Origin: an uncultured Eubacteriales bacterium
Lineage (GTDB): Bacteria > Bacillota > Clostridia > Lachnospirales > Anaerotignaceae
Length of the DNA: 42,597 bases
NCBI GenBank assembly: GCA_949743655.1
Contig: CATJUP010000112.1
Span: 1 to 42,597 of the forward strand
Direction: 5' to 3'
The stretch's first letter is position 1, and each line of letters begins with the position of its first letter. Shown in pieces: positions 8,405 through 16,213 of this stretch. The position numbers and the translations under genes are program-made. The notes under the pieces were generated by a model. It saw nothing but the letters and a program-made list of their open reading frames with translations, did not search any database and was not told the origin of the DNA.

Positions 8405-9660
8405 CAACAATCGATATTATTAAAAGAGCTAAAAAACTATCGCCTAAACTTTTAATGGCTTCTTCTAAAGACAAAAATAAAGCGCTTAATATTATGGCTG
8501 ATATGCTTATAGAAAGCACAAATGATATATTAGAGGCAAATAAAATTGATTTAAAAAACGCCGAGGGAAGAATATCAACTGTTATGCTTGACAGGCTTAT
8601 GCTTAACGAGCAAAGAATAAGTGAAATGGCTAAGGGAATGCGTGATGTAGCTATACTTAACGACCCTGTAGGCTCTAAACTAAAAACAATTAAACGTGAT
8701 GATGGGCTTTTGATAGAAAAAGTGTCTGTTCCAATGGGTGTTGTGGCTATAATATACGAAAGCCGCCCAAATGTTACATCTGACGCAGCGGCACTTTGTT
8801 TAAAAAGCGGAAACGCATGTATATTAAGAACGGGAAAGGACGCTTTTAACTCGGCTAACGCCATTACAAAAGCTATGCAGAAAGGACTGCAAAAAGCAGG
8901 ACTTGATGAAGGGCTTGTACAGCTTATTCAGGACACAAGTCACAAAAGTGCTCAAGAGCTTATGACTGCCGTTGGTTATGTTGACCTTCTTATACCACGC
9001 GGCGGAGCGGGGCTTATAAAAGCATGTGTTGACAATGCTACTGTAAACTGTATACAAACTGGTACAGGCATATGCCATGTGTATGTTGATAAATATGCCG
9101 ACATTCAAAAGGCTTTAAATATAGTTGAAAATGCTAAAACAAGTCGCCCTTCGGTATGTAATGCCGAGGAAGTTTGTATTGTTCACTCGGATATATCATC
9201 AAAGTTTATTAATGAACTTAAAAAACGCCTTGTTGACAAAAGAATTGAAAATGGTGAGATACCTGTGGAATTTAGAACAGATAAGAGAGCGCATGATATA
9301 ATACCGTCATCAGTTTTGGCAGGAGAAAATGATTTTGACACAGAGTTTTTGGACTATATACTTTCTATAAAAATAGTAGACTCTATTGACGAGGCTTTAG
9401 AACATATATCAGCACACTCAACATCTCATTCAGATGCTATAGTGACAGAAGACAAAAATACAGCGGATATATTCACAATGTCTGTCGACTCGGCGGCGGT
9501 ATATGTAAATGCCTCAACACGTTTTACAGATGGGGGAGAATTTGGGCTTGGCTGTGAAATGGGAATTTCCACTCAAAAACTCCATGCAAGGGGTCCTATG
9601 GGGCTTGAGGAGCTTAACACATACAAATATGTAATACACGGCAATGGTAACACGAGGTGA
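8401..9660 (+). CDS. proA: Glutamate-5-semialdehyde dehydrogenase (gamma-glutamyl phosphate reductase)
   Basis: Reduces glutamyl-5-phosphate with NADPH to glutamate semialdehyde, which cyclises to pyrroline-5-carboxylate. The 419 residues are the normal length. Seen are the PMGVVAIIYESRPNVT cofactor-domain segment (about 112-127), the RGGAGLI stretch, the catalytic cysteine region SRPSVCNAEE (Cys near 254), and the C-terminal TDGGEFGLGCEMGIS motif. The start overlaps the proB stop by ATGA, which is typical of ProB-ProA complexes made in fixed ratio. The 3' end carries GAGGTG, which serves as the ribosome binding site of proC. Confidence 0.97.
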   Translation: MTTIDIIKRAKKLSPKLLMASSKDKNKALNIMADMLIESTNDILEANKIDLKNAEGRISTVMLDRLMLNEQRISEMAKGMRDVAILNDPVGSKLKTIKRDDGLLIEKVSVPMGVVAIIYESRPNVTSDAAALCLKSGNACILRTGKDAFNSANAITKAMQKGLQKAGLDEGLVQLIQDTSHKSAQELMTAVGYVDLLIPRGGAGLIKACVDNATVNCIQTGTGICHVYVDKYADIQKALNIVENAKTSRPSVCNAEEVCIVHSDISSKFINELKKRLVDKRIENGEIPVEFRTDKRAHDIIPSSVLAGENDFDTEFLDYILSIKIVDSIDEALEHISAHSTSHSDAIVTEDKNTADIFTMSVDSAAVYVNASTRFTDGGEFGLGCEMGISTQKLHARGPMGLEELNTYKYVIHGNGNTR

Positions 9661-9664
9661 TAAA

Positions 9665-10456
9665 GTGAAATATACAGCAGGATTTATAGGCACGGGCAAT
9701 ATGGGCGGGGCTTTAGCGCAATGTGTGGCTAAAGCCGTAAACGCTGAAAAAATAATATTGTCTAATAGAACAGAGGAAAAAGCTAAAATATTATCTAAAA
9801 GTATAGGCTGTGATTTTGGCACAAACAAAGACGTGGCGAAAAACAGTGAGTTTATATTTATAGGTGTTAAACCTAATTTAATACCAGAACTGGCGGAATA
9901 CATAAAAAGTGATTTATTAGAAAGAAATGATAGTTTTGTTATTGTGTCAATGGCGGCGGGTGTGAGCTTGAATGACTTGTCTAATATTTTTGGGGCTCTT
10001 CCTATTATACGTATAATGCCAAACACGCCTGTGTCAATAGGTAAGGGAGTAACTGTATGCGCGGCGAGTAAAAACGTAAGCAATGAGAAAATAGAGAAGT
10101 TTAAAAATATTATGTCGTTTTCGGGCAAAGTGGATTTTATAGATGAAAAATTTATTAATGCTTCAAGTGCTCTTTCTGGCTGTGGACCGGCTTTTGTTTA
10201 TATGTTTATAGAAGCACTATCTGACGGAGCTGTTGAGTGTGGTTTAACAAGAAAAATGTCTATTGAATATGCCTGTCAAACGCTTATAGGCGCGGCATCA
10301 CTTGTTTTGGAAAGTGGTAAACATCCAGGTGAACTAAAAGATGCCGTATGCTCGCCAGGAGGTACTACAATAGCTGGTGTTCATGCTCTTGAGAAAAACG
10401 GATTTAGAAACGCTGCTATGGATTGTGTGAAAGCCGCTTTTGATAAAACGTTGTAA
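9665..10456 (+). CDS. proC: Pyrroline-5-carboxylate reductase
   Basis: Catalyses the last step of proline synthesis. The Rossmann motif AGFIGTGNMGGA lies at the N-terminus, followed by the FIFIGVKPN segment. The family signature is in the C-terminal helical domain around KHPGELKDAVCSPGGTT (about residues 219-235). An upstream in-frame ATG at 9644 would add seven residues. The GTG at 9665 is preferred because GAGGTG (9654-9659) lies five bases before it and the product then starts directly at the nucleotide-binding strand (263 residues). It begins just after proA and closes the proBAC operon, which ends at the perfect palindromic terminator at 10464-10503. Confidence 0.95.
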   Translation: MKYTAGFIGTGNMGGALAQCVAKAVNAEKIILSNRTEEKAKILSKSIGCDFGTNKDVAKNSEFIFIGVKPNLIPELAEYIKSDLLERNDSFVIVSMAAGVSLNDLSNIFGALPIIRIMPNTPVSIGKGVTVCAASKNVSNEKIEKFKNIMSFSGKVDFIDEKFINASSALSGCGPAFVYMFIEALSDGAVECGLTRKMSIEYACQTLIGAASLVLESGKHPGELKDAVCSPGGTTIAGVHALEKNGFRNAAMDCVKAAFDKTL

Positions 10457-10463
10457 TTTATTT

Positions 10464-10503
10464 AAAACATATAAAACCATGCGCGCATGGTTTTATATGT
10501 TTT
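10464..10503. terminator. Bidirectional terminator with 20-bp perfect arms
   Basis: The 40 bases form a perfect inverted repeat, AAAACATATAAAACCATGCG and its exact complement, with no spacer; the folded RNA would have a GCGC-centred loop. A and T tracts on the two ends allow termination of both proC and the convergent gene ending at 10526. Confidence 0.85.
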
Positions 10504-10525
10504 ATCTGTATTTTAATAGATTTGT

Positions 10526-10951
10526 TTATACATGCGATATATCTTTTAAAAGACTTAAAGCCATTATAACACCTGTAAGCTGTGTGAATAATTGATTTTG
10601 GCTATAGTCGCTGTCGTTTTTTGATGCGCTTTGTATAATAGGTTTTTCAGGCATTACCATTTTGCTCTGTATATTTTTAATTGTATCTAAAACGGTGAGT
10701 GTATTTATTACATTGTCTATTCTATTAACCATATCGCTTGAGGCATAGTTTTTAAAAGCCCTAAGCATTACTATTTCTCGAGAGGGTTTTTTATTAACTA
10801 TTTCTCTTTCGTTTTTAGCGGCGTCATGTATTTTTTGCATATAATTGTTTTCAAAACTTTTTTTAACTGTTTCTCCCGCTTTGTTTAAATCCGACATTAT
10901 AGGGTTTACGGTGTTTAAAAACGCCAATACGTTTTTTAAGTCTGATGGCAT
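10526..10951 (-). CDS. Helical hypothetical protein, unknown function
   Basis: A 141-residue protein that appears entirely alpha-helical, with charged amphipathic stretches, no signal peptide and no cysteine. The C-terminal segment (QLFTQLTGVIMALSLLKDIS) is the most hydrophobic part. No family was recognised. A start five codons upstream at 10966 is possible, but the GGAG box on the minus strand is nine bases before the ATG at 10951, so this start is preferred. It lies 92 bases downstream of the subtilase gene on the same strand and could be co-transcribed. A partner or regulator role for the protease is only a positional guess. Confidence 0.6.
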   Translation of the reverse strand: MPSDLKNVLAFLNTVNPIMSDLNKAGETVKKSFENNYMQKIHDAAKNEREIVNKKPSREIVMLRAFKNYASSDMVNRIDNVINTLTVLDTIKNIQSKMVMPEKPIIQSASKNDSDYSQNQLFTQLTGVIMALSLLKDISHV

Positions 10952-11043
10952 TATTAACATCTCCAAAGAGTTTTTAATAAATTATATTTTAAAATGCCGT
11001 ATTTTATAATTAGGTATTAGTATTTATTTTTAAAAGTGGTATT

Positions 11044-11910
11044 TTATTTAAACATACTTTCTATATTAAGTAAATTATTATTTTTTATAGCGGAAGATTT
11101 TATTATTTTTTTAATATCTTTAGGTGTGTAATGTGAGTTATAACTGTATAAAAGTGCCGCGGCGCCAGAAATCATGGGAGTTGCCATTGATGTGCCGCTC
11201 ATTGATATATAGTTTTTATCAACAGTTTTATCAATACTTCTGTTTGGTGAGTCAAATGAGAAGTTTTCACATTTACAGCTTATTATATTTTCCGAAGGCG
11301 CAAAAACATCTGGTTTAGTATAATATAGGTTCATATTTTTTAATTTGAATTGTTTTTTAGCTTCCATAGCGCCTGCCGTTATAACATAAGGACTTGTTCC
11401 AGGAGCTGATATTCTGTAAAAATTATCGTTTCCAGCAGCGGCTGCTACTGTTATACCAGCGTTATAAAGACTTTTAACAGCATTTAAAAGCGCTAATGAT
11501 ATAACGCTGTCATTTGTTCCTATTGACATGTTTACAACGCGTATATTGTATTTTTCATGATTTATATATATCCATTTTATAGCGTCTAAAGCCCACGAAG
11601 ATGTGCCATGACCAGCCTCGTCAAGTATTTTAAGAGATATTATATTACACTCAGGAGCTACGCCCTTGTATATACCATTTGATAATGTTCCATTTGATGC
11701 CACTATGCCTGATACGTGTGTACCATGACCATTGTCATCGTAAGGTATTTGTATGCCGTTTACAAAGTCTTTAAACGCCACAACACGGTTTTTAGGAAAA
11801 GTGAAATCTGACATAAGACTTATACCTGTATCAAGAATGGCTATACCAACACCTGTGCCGGTTATTCCGTTAGGTGGGTATGCTCTTATTATGTCTTTTA
11901 CCCTATTCAT
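11044..11910 (-). CDS. Subtilisin-like serine protease (S8), apparently cytoplasmic
   Basis: With the start at 11910 the protein is 288 residues. The catalytic triad is visible: Asp27 in GIAILDTGI, His62 in NGHGTHVSG and Ser241 in MSGTSMATPM. The oxyanion Asn161 is in AAAGNDN. There is no signal peptide and almost no propeptide before the catalytic Asp domain, as in intracellular subtilisins, which lack the long pro-domain of secreted ones. The frame continues upstream to a TTG at 12039, but that TTG has no ribosome binding site, whereas GGAG lies seven bases before the ATG at 11910. It may be co-transcribed with the downstream helical protein. Substrate unknown; roles in spore or stress proteolysis are possible. 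Confidence 0.87.
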   Translation of the reverse strand: MNRVKDIIRAYPPNGITGTGVGIAILDTGISLMSDFTFPKNRVVAFKDFVNGIQIPYDDNGHGTHVSGIVASNGTLSNGIYKGVAPECNIISLKILDEAGHGTSSWALDAIKWIYINHEKYNIRVVNMSIGTNDSVISLALLNAVKSLYNAGITVAAAAGNDNFYRISAPGTSPYVITAGAMEAKKQFKLKNMNLYYTKPDVFAPSENIISCKCENFSFDSPNRSIDKTVDKNYISMSGTSMATPMISGAAALLYSYNSHYTPKDIKKIIKSSAIKNNNLLNIESMFK

Positions 11911-12091
11911 AATATTGCTCCATGTTCTATTTTGTCTATAATATTTTATGATATATATGGTTTTTGGTGAGGCGTGTACACGTGTAGAAATAATATTTTT
12001 TAAAATTATATAAAATAAATAGTAAAAAGGTACAGGCAAGCGGCATATATTTAGTTTTGTAAAAAGATTAATTAGCGGAGGAAGTTAAATT

Positions 12092-12289
12092 ATGAATGGT
12101 TTTGGAGGAAACAGCTTTTTGTGGATTATTATTCTTATAGTTCTTTTAGGAGGAAATGGCTGCTGCTGCAATAATGTAGGCGGTGCTAATACCGAAAATG
12201 AGTGCTCATGGATAATAATACTTATTCTTTTGCTTTTCTGTTGTGGAAACAACAATGTAGGTAATGGCTGCAACATGTGTGAGGCTTAA
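12092..12289 (+). CDS. Tiny Gly/Cys/Asn-rich protein with duplicated hydrophobic unit
   Basis: A 65-residue protein made of two similar halves, each a short WIIILI(V/L)LL hydrophobic segment followed by a Cys/Gly/Asn-rich tail (GGNGCCCNNVGGA and FCCGNNNVGNGC). Nine cysteines occur, several as CC or CCC. Similar clostridial miniproteins are usually left hypothetical or given an insect chorion name by similarity of composition only. The GGAGG box about ten bases before the ATG and a terminator right after the stop (12295-12320) argue that this is a real single-gene unit. Membrane or spore-surface association is possible but unproven. Confidence 0.7.
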   Translation: MNGFGGNSFLWIIILIVLLGGNGCCCNNVGGANTENECSWIIILILLLFCCGNNNVGNGCNMCEA

Positions 12290-12294
12290 TAATC

Positions 12295-12327
12295 AAAACC
12301 ACCCTTTTAAGGGTGGTTTTCATTTTT
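12295..12327. terminator. Bidirectional terminator between the miniprotein and the FIST gene
   Basis: Arms AAAACCACCCTT and AAGGGTGGTTTT form a perfect 12-bp stem with a TT centre, followed by T-rich sequence. It can serve both converging genes. Confidence 0.85.
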
Positions 12328-12343
12328 TTATTTTGATATTTTA

Positions 12344-13441
12344 TTATTTTATAATTAGTATTGTGGATGTTTCGTTTATATGACCCAAAAATGCCTCGCC
12401 GCCGGTAGAAAAACCAATACTGTTATATCTGCCAAATAAGTTGCAATATGGCTCTACTAAATTTTCATTTATTATTTCTAATGTACGATATAAGCAGTTA
12501 AAATTAATTACGCCCGCTGGCTGATATGTAATTATATCATCTAACACTTTTTGAGTATCCGAAACAATATTGCCTATTTTTAAAACATTAACTTCAGAGC
12601 CTTCTGGCAATCCACAGTGAAGTGTGATGCCGCCGTCTTTTATTTGGTCGAATGTTCTTACAAAAATTTCTTCTCCAGCTACAACACCTAAAGGATTTGA
12701 CACAAAATAGTTTTGTATTTGGTCAGTTGGAACACCTAAAACCTCGGCATATACTTCGTTGCAAGGACGATTATCAAACTCATAAAGAATTCTGTTATGT
12801 AAATCGGATTTTGTTACTAAAAGTTTACGCTCCGAGAAAATATGCGCACTTTGTGTTTTAAATACATCATAACCGTTTACTGTTTTTAACATAGCCAAAA
12901 CAGCCGCTTTAGTATAACTTTTACCGCCAGCATAAACTTGTGACACACCGCTTTCTGCCGCAGAAGATGAACCGCCAACAAATAAAATATCTGTGGTTGT
13001 ACCTAAACGGTCCATAAACATTTCTTCAGCTTTAGCGCTGGACTCAAAAAGAACAATACCAACATAGTAATCAAAATTTTGAAAAAGTTCTGCCTCGCCG
13101 CCAAAATAATCTTGCATTTCGTTTATTGTTTCACGTATATTTGGCTCATTATCTATGTTTTCAACTACTTTTAAACAAACGTCTTCAACACTATTTTTAT
13201 CTATAGCCATAACGCTTATAGAATCGCTTTGATATTCAGAGCCACAGTATTCGCTATGAGAAGTTGAACCTATTATTTCACTATTAGGAAAAACTTTTTC
13301 AAATTCTGCCGCTGGAGATGTATATTTACTTGACGCGAAAAAAATTAAGAGCTTTGGGTCAAAGCCTTTTAAAGCCTCACTAACTTTAGAAGCTGCTTCT
13401 TGACTATTTGTAGCTTTAATTGAAATTGTTTTTATTGCCAA
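12344..13441 (-). CDS. Stand-alone FIST (N plus C) sensor-domain protein
   Basis: A 365-residue soluble protein. The N-terminal half (about 25-210) matches FIST_N, with LLIFFASSKYTSP, IIGSTSHSEYCG and the FVGGSSS turn. The C-terminal part matches FIST_C and ends with the hallmark IGFSTGGEAFLGHINETSTILI. FIST domains are predicted to bind small ligands such as amino acids, and usually occur fused or next to histidine kinases, GGDEF or chemotaxis proteins. Here none is fused and none is adjacent. The start is a TTG with an AGGCGGG box seven bases upstream. It follows the small gene ending at 13469 by 27 bases, so the two form an operon under the promoter at 13723-13751. Confidence 0.85.
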   Translation of the reverse strand: MAIKTISIKATNSQEAASKVSEALKGFDPKLLIFFASSKYTSPAAEFEKVFPNSEIIGSTSHSEYCGSEYQSDSISVMAIDKNSVEDVCLKVVENIDNEPNIRETINEMQDYFGGEAELFQNFDYYVGIVLFESSAKAEEMFMDRLGTTTDILFVGGSSSAAESGVSQVYAGGKSYTKAAVLAMLKTVNGYDVFKTQSAHIFSERKLLVTKSDLHNRILYEFDNRPCNEVYAEVLGVPTDQIQNYFVSNPLGVVAGEEIFVRTFDQIKDGGITLHCGLPEGSEVNVLKIGNIVSDTQKVLDDIITYQPAGVINFNCLYRTLEIINENLVEPYCNLFGRYNSIGFSTGGEAFLGHINETSTILIIK

Positions 13442-13468
13442 TGGTTATCCCGCCTTTACTTTAAAGTT

Positions 13469-13672
13469 TTAAAATACATTTACCCCAAATTCTTGAGCCA
13501 CAGCATGCAATTTTTGTATGATTGCAACATCATCTGGAGATGAGGGTGTGTATTTGTCTACAGCAATACCTTTTAAATACATTTTTGTTTTTATGTTATT
13601 AGCAATTATTGAATTACCCTTAGATTTTTGTGTGACAATACTTTGAATTATATTATAGATTTGTCCTGCCAA
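13469..13672 (-). CDS. Small hypothetical protein co-transcribed with the FIST gene
   Basis: About 68 residues from a TTG at 13672, which has GGGTGG five bases upstream. The open frame extends to 13732, but the promoter -10 element (13728-13723) lies inside that extension, so the longer start is ruled out if the promoter is real. The product has a predicted helix (QIYNIIQSIVTQ), a basic middle, and an acidic-to-hydrophobic end (SPDDVAIIQKLHAVAQEFG). No family was recognised. Placement 27 bases before the FIST protein suggests a common function. Confidence 0.55.
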   Translation of the reverse strand: MAGQIYNIIQSIVTQKSKGNSIIANNIKTKMYLKGIAVDKYTPSSPDDVAIIQKLHAVAQEFGVNVF

Positions 13673-13722
13673 TAAAACCACCCTTTTAATAATATTTTTA
13701 TTTAATATGTTTTTACAAGGAA

Positions 13723-13751
13723 AATATACCAAATAAAAGTAATCATGTCAA
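13723..13751 (-). promoter_or_regulatory. Promoter for the small gene and FIST operon
   Basis: On the minus strand TTGACA (13751-13746), an exact 17-base spacer and TATATT (13728-13723). This is one of the best sigma-A matches in the window. Confidence 0.65.
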
Positions 13752-13824
13752 TATTTAACTAATAACATATAAGTTTTTTATTTTATGTGTTAATATAGTT
13801 ATAAATTTAATTTTATTAAATCAC

Positions 13825-13853
13825 TTGAAACTGACTTTTTGGTATAGTAAAAT
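13825..13853 (+). promoter_or_regulatory. Promoter for the aldo/keto reductase
   Basis: TTGAAA (13825-13830), 17-base spacer, TAAAAT (13848-13853). It is followed by an about 95-base leader and an AAAGGATG ribosome binding site before the ATG at 13954. Confidence 0.5.
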
Positions 13854-13953
13854 AAAATTGTATTTTGTGGTATTACAAAGTATATTATAATTAATAATTT
13901 AAACATGTTGATTTTTGTTATGTCAATATAAAATATTGAAAGGATGAGTTTAA

Positions 13954-14991
13954 ATGAAAAAGGTCGTTCTTGGAAAAACCGGAATAAGCGTAAATAAAAA
14001 TGGTTTTGGAGCTTTGCCTATACAAAGAGTAGATTTTAACGAGGCTGAAAATATACTTAAAAAAGCCTATGACAATGGCATTGACTTTTATGATACAGCA
14101 AGATTTTATACAGATAGTGAAGAAAAGTTAGGACGCACATTTAGTTCTTTAAGAGATAAAATAGTAATAGCATCAAAAACAATGGCTAAAAATGTTGAAG
14201 ATTTTAATAAAGATTTAGCTACCTCACTTAAAATGCTTAAAACAGATTGTATTGATATTTATCAGTTTCATGACGCTAGAGTATGCTATAAACCGGATGA
14301 TGGCACAGGTCTTTACGAGGCTATGGAAAAAGCTAAAAAAGACGGTTACATAAAACACATAGGCATAACAACCCATAGAATGGGCGTAGCCGAAGAGGCT
14401 ATAGAGAGTGGACTTTTTGAGACTATACAATATCCTTTTAATTATTTAGCATCAGAAGGTGATGTTAATATTTACAACATGGCATATAAAAGCAATATGG
14501 GCTTTATATGTATGAAAGCAATGTCAGGCGGACTTATATCAAGCTCTAAAGCGGCTTATGCTTTTTTGGAGCAATATGATGGGCTTGTGCCTATATGGGG
14601 AATACAGAAAGAAAGTGAACTTGATGAGTTTTTAGAGTATGCAAAAAAAGAAATAAAAATTGATGACACTCTTAAACAGATAATAGAAAAAGACAAAAAA
14701 GAGCTTTCAGGTAACTTTTGCCGTGGATGTGGATATTGTATGAGTTCTTGTCCAGCAGAAATAAAAATAGACGACTGTGCCAGAATGTCGCTTATGATTA
14801 GACGCGCGCCTTCGGCTAGATTACTTTCGATAGAGTCACAGGAAAGAATGAAAAAAATTGAAAATTGTGTTCATTGCGGAAACTGTGCGGCAAAATGTCC
14901 TTATGGTTTAGATACGCCTAAACTTCTTGAAGAAAATTACAAAGATTATAAAAATATTTTGGCTACTGGAAAAATAGAAGCGCTTAAATAA
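13954..14991 (+). CDS. Aldo/keto reductase with C-terminal 4Fe-4S domain
   Basis: A 345-residue oxidoreductase. The N-terminal TIM-barrel part has LGKTGISVNKNGFGALP, the catalytic Tyr region DFYDTARFYTDSEEKLG and the IGITTHR strand. From about residue 253 two cysteine groups appear: CRGCGYCMSSCP and CVHCGNCAAKCP, which should bind one or two 4Fe-4S clusters. This architecture is common in anaerobes and suggests electron transfer to or from ferredoxin rather than pure NADPH use. The substrate is unknown. Single gene with its own promoter; the restriction-modification cassette begins just downstream. Confidence 0.9.
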   Translation: MKKVVLGKTGISVNKNGFGALPIQRVDFNEAENILKKAYDNGIDFYDTARFYTDSEEKLGRTFSSLRDKIVIASKTMAKNVEDFNKDLATSLKMLKTDCIDIYQFHDARVCYKPDDGTGLYEAMEKAKKDGYIKHIGITTHRMGVAEEAIESGLFETIQYPFNYLASEGDVNIYNMAYKSNMGFICMKAMSGGLISSSKAAYAFLEQYDGLVPIWGIQKESELDEFLEYAKKEIKIDDTLKQIIEKDKKELSGNFCRGCGYCMSSCPAEIKIDDCARMSLMIRRAPSARLLSIESQERMKKIENCVHCGNCAAKCPYGLDTPKLLEENYKDYKNILATGKIEALK

Positions 14992-15006
14992 TGTAATATA
15001 TACTAA

Positions 15007-15039
15007 AAATCAGCATAGTTTAAATGACTATGCTGATTT
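15007..15039 (+). other. Hairpin between the reductase and the adenine methylase
   Basis: Perfect 13-bp arms (AAATCAGCATAGT/ACTATGCTGATTT) around seven bases. Only ATTTATAATG follows, not a T-run, and the methylase ribosome binding site starts six bases later. It may be a weak terminator for the reductase, a leader hairpin controlling methylase synthesis, or the left junction of the inserted cassette. Confidence 0.55.
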
Positions 15040-15060
15040 ATAATGAGGAATAAATATTTT

Positions 15061-16185
15061 ATGGATAAAACTTTAATCAAATGGCCGGGTGGAAAATCTA
15101 AAGAGATTAAATATATTGAAAATTTAATTCCAAAATTTGAAAGATACATTGAGCCTTTTTTTGGTGGTGGCGCTATGTATTTTTATTTGAGACCAAAAAA
15201 TGCTGTCATAAATGATATTTCAGAAAATTTGATGAGTTTTTACTCGTTAGCAAAATATAGAGATGAGAATTTATACAAATATTTAATTGAATATAATACA
15301 TTATTGAAAAATTTAATTTTTATGTGTGATGAACATTATAGTGCTATTTTAGATATATACTCTGCTCTAAAGAATAATTTTATTTTAAAAAAGCATGTTA
15401 AATCTAAAATTGAGGAGTTTATTTTTAACATTAAATTTGGTTTATATATTGACTGTGTTAGTATTATTTTAAATAAAATTGAGTTTGAATACCAAATTAT
15501 TAAAATGGTTGAAGATAAAATGATACGTACAGTAAAAAATGAACAAAAAAATGAATTTAATGATTTAGATTTAAAAGAGAATTTAATAACTGGTTTTGTA
15601 AGTGGGTTTTATATGTATTTTAGAAAGGTTTATAACGATATTTTACTTAAAAGAGAAACAAATGTAAGTAAAGCGTATATAATTGCTAATTTTTATTTTA
15701 TTCGTGAATATTGCTATGGTTCTATGTTTAGATACAATAGCAAAGGAGAATTTAATATTCCTTATGGAGGAATGTCTTACAACAGAAAAGATTTAAAAAC
15801 AAAAATTGACAATATTTTTTCACAAAAAAATTTCAGTCTTTTTGAAAACACTCAAATACATTGTTCTGATTTTGAGGATTTTCTAAATAAAATTAATATA
15901 TGTGAAAGTGATTTTATGTTTTTAGACCCTCCATATGATACTGACTTTTCAGATTATGAGGGAAATAAGTTTACTAAATATGACCAACAAAGATTAGCAA
16001 ATGAATTAAAGAAAACTAAAGCTAAATTTATATTAATTATTAAAAACACAGATTTTATTTATTCGTTATATAAGGATTATTTTAATATATTGTGTTTTGA
16101 CAAAAAATACACTTATAATGTTAGAAGTAGAAACGAGAGAAACACAGAACATCTTATTATTACAAATATATCCATTCCACAGTAA
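15061..16185 (+). CDS. DNA adenine methylase (D12/Dam superfamily, alpha class), modification subunit
   Basis: N6-adenine methyltransferase expected to protect the host from the adjacent endonuclease. Residues from ATG 15061 (374 in total): KWPGGK (7-12) and EPFFGGG (31-37) form the AdoMet-binding motifs, and DPPY (289-292) is the catalytic motif IV. Order I then IV is that of the alpha group, like Dam and DpnM. The central part between about 60 and 240 is longer than in Dam. The segment FRYNSKGEFNIPYGG is similar in layout to the target-recognition part of GATC methylases, but the target cannot be fixed by eye. A start at 15043 would add six residues; GAGGA at 15045-15049 favours 15061. Codons are TTA/ATT-rich, unlike the flanking host genes. 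Confidence 0.88.
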   Translation: MDKTLIKWPGGKSKEIKYIENLIPKFERYIEPFFGGGAMYFYLRPKNAVINDISENLMSFYSLAKYRDENLYKYLIEYNTLLKNLIFMCDEHYSAILDIYSALKNNFILKKHVKSKIEEFIFNIKFGLYIDCVSIILNKIEFEYQIIKMVEDKMIRTVKNEQKNEFNDLDLKENLITGFVSGFYMYFRKVYNDILLKRETNVSKAYIIANFYFIREYCYGSMFRYNSKGEFNIPYGGMSYNRKDLKTKIDNIFSQKNFSLFENTQIHCSDFEDFLNKINICESDFMFLDPPYDTDFSDYEGNKFTKYDQQRLANELKKTKAKFILIIKNTDFIYSLYKDYFNILCFDKKYTYNVRSRNERNTEHLIITNISIPQ

Positions 16186-16187
16186 CT

Positions 16188-16213
16188 AAAAATGCCCTTA
16201 AATGGGCATTTTT
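16188..16213. terminator. Shared terminator of methylase and endonuclease
   Basis: Ten-bp arms AAAAATGCCC/GGGCATTTTT around TTAAAT. It sits exactly between the convergent methylase and endonuclease genes and includes the endonuclease stop codon region. Confidence 0.85.

Noticed and set aside
8379-8864. 161-residue open frame antisense to the proA start
   Set aside because: It is a shadow of the proA reading frame with Ser/Leu/Ile-biased composition and no ribosome binding site.
11911-12039. N-terminal extension of the subtilase from a TTG at 12039
   Set aside because: No ribosome binding site precedes the TTG, the 43 added residues look neither like a signal peptide nor a pro-domain, and a well-spaced GGAG precedes the ATG at 11910.
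13673-13732. Longer version of the small protein upstream of FIST
   Set aside because: The extension contains the -10 element of a strong TTGACA-17-TATATT promoter.
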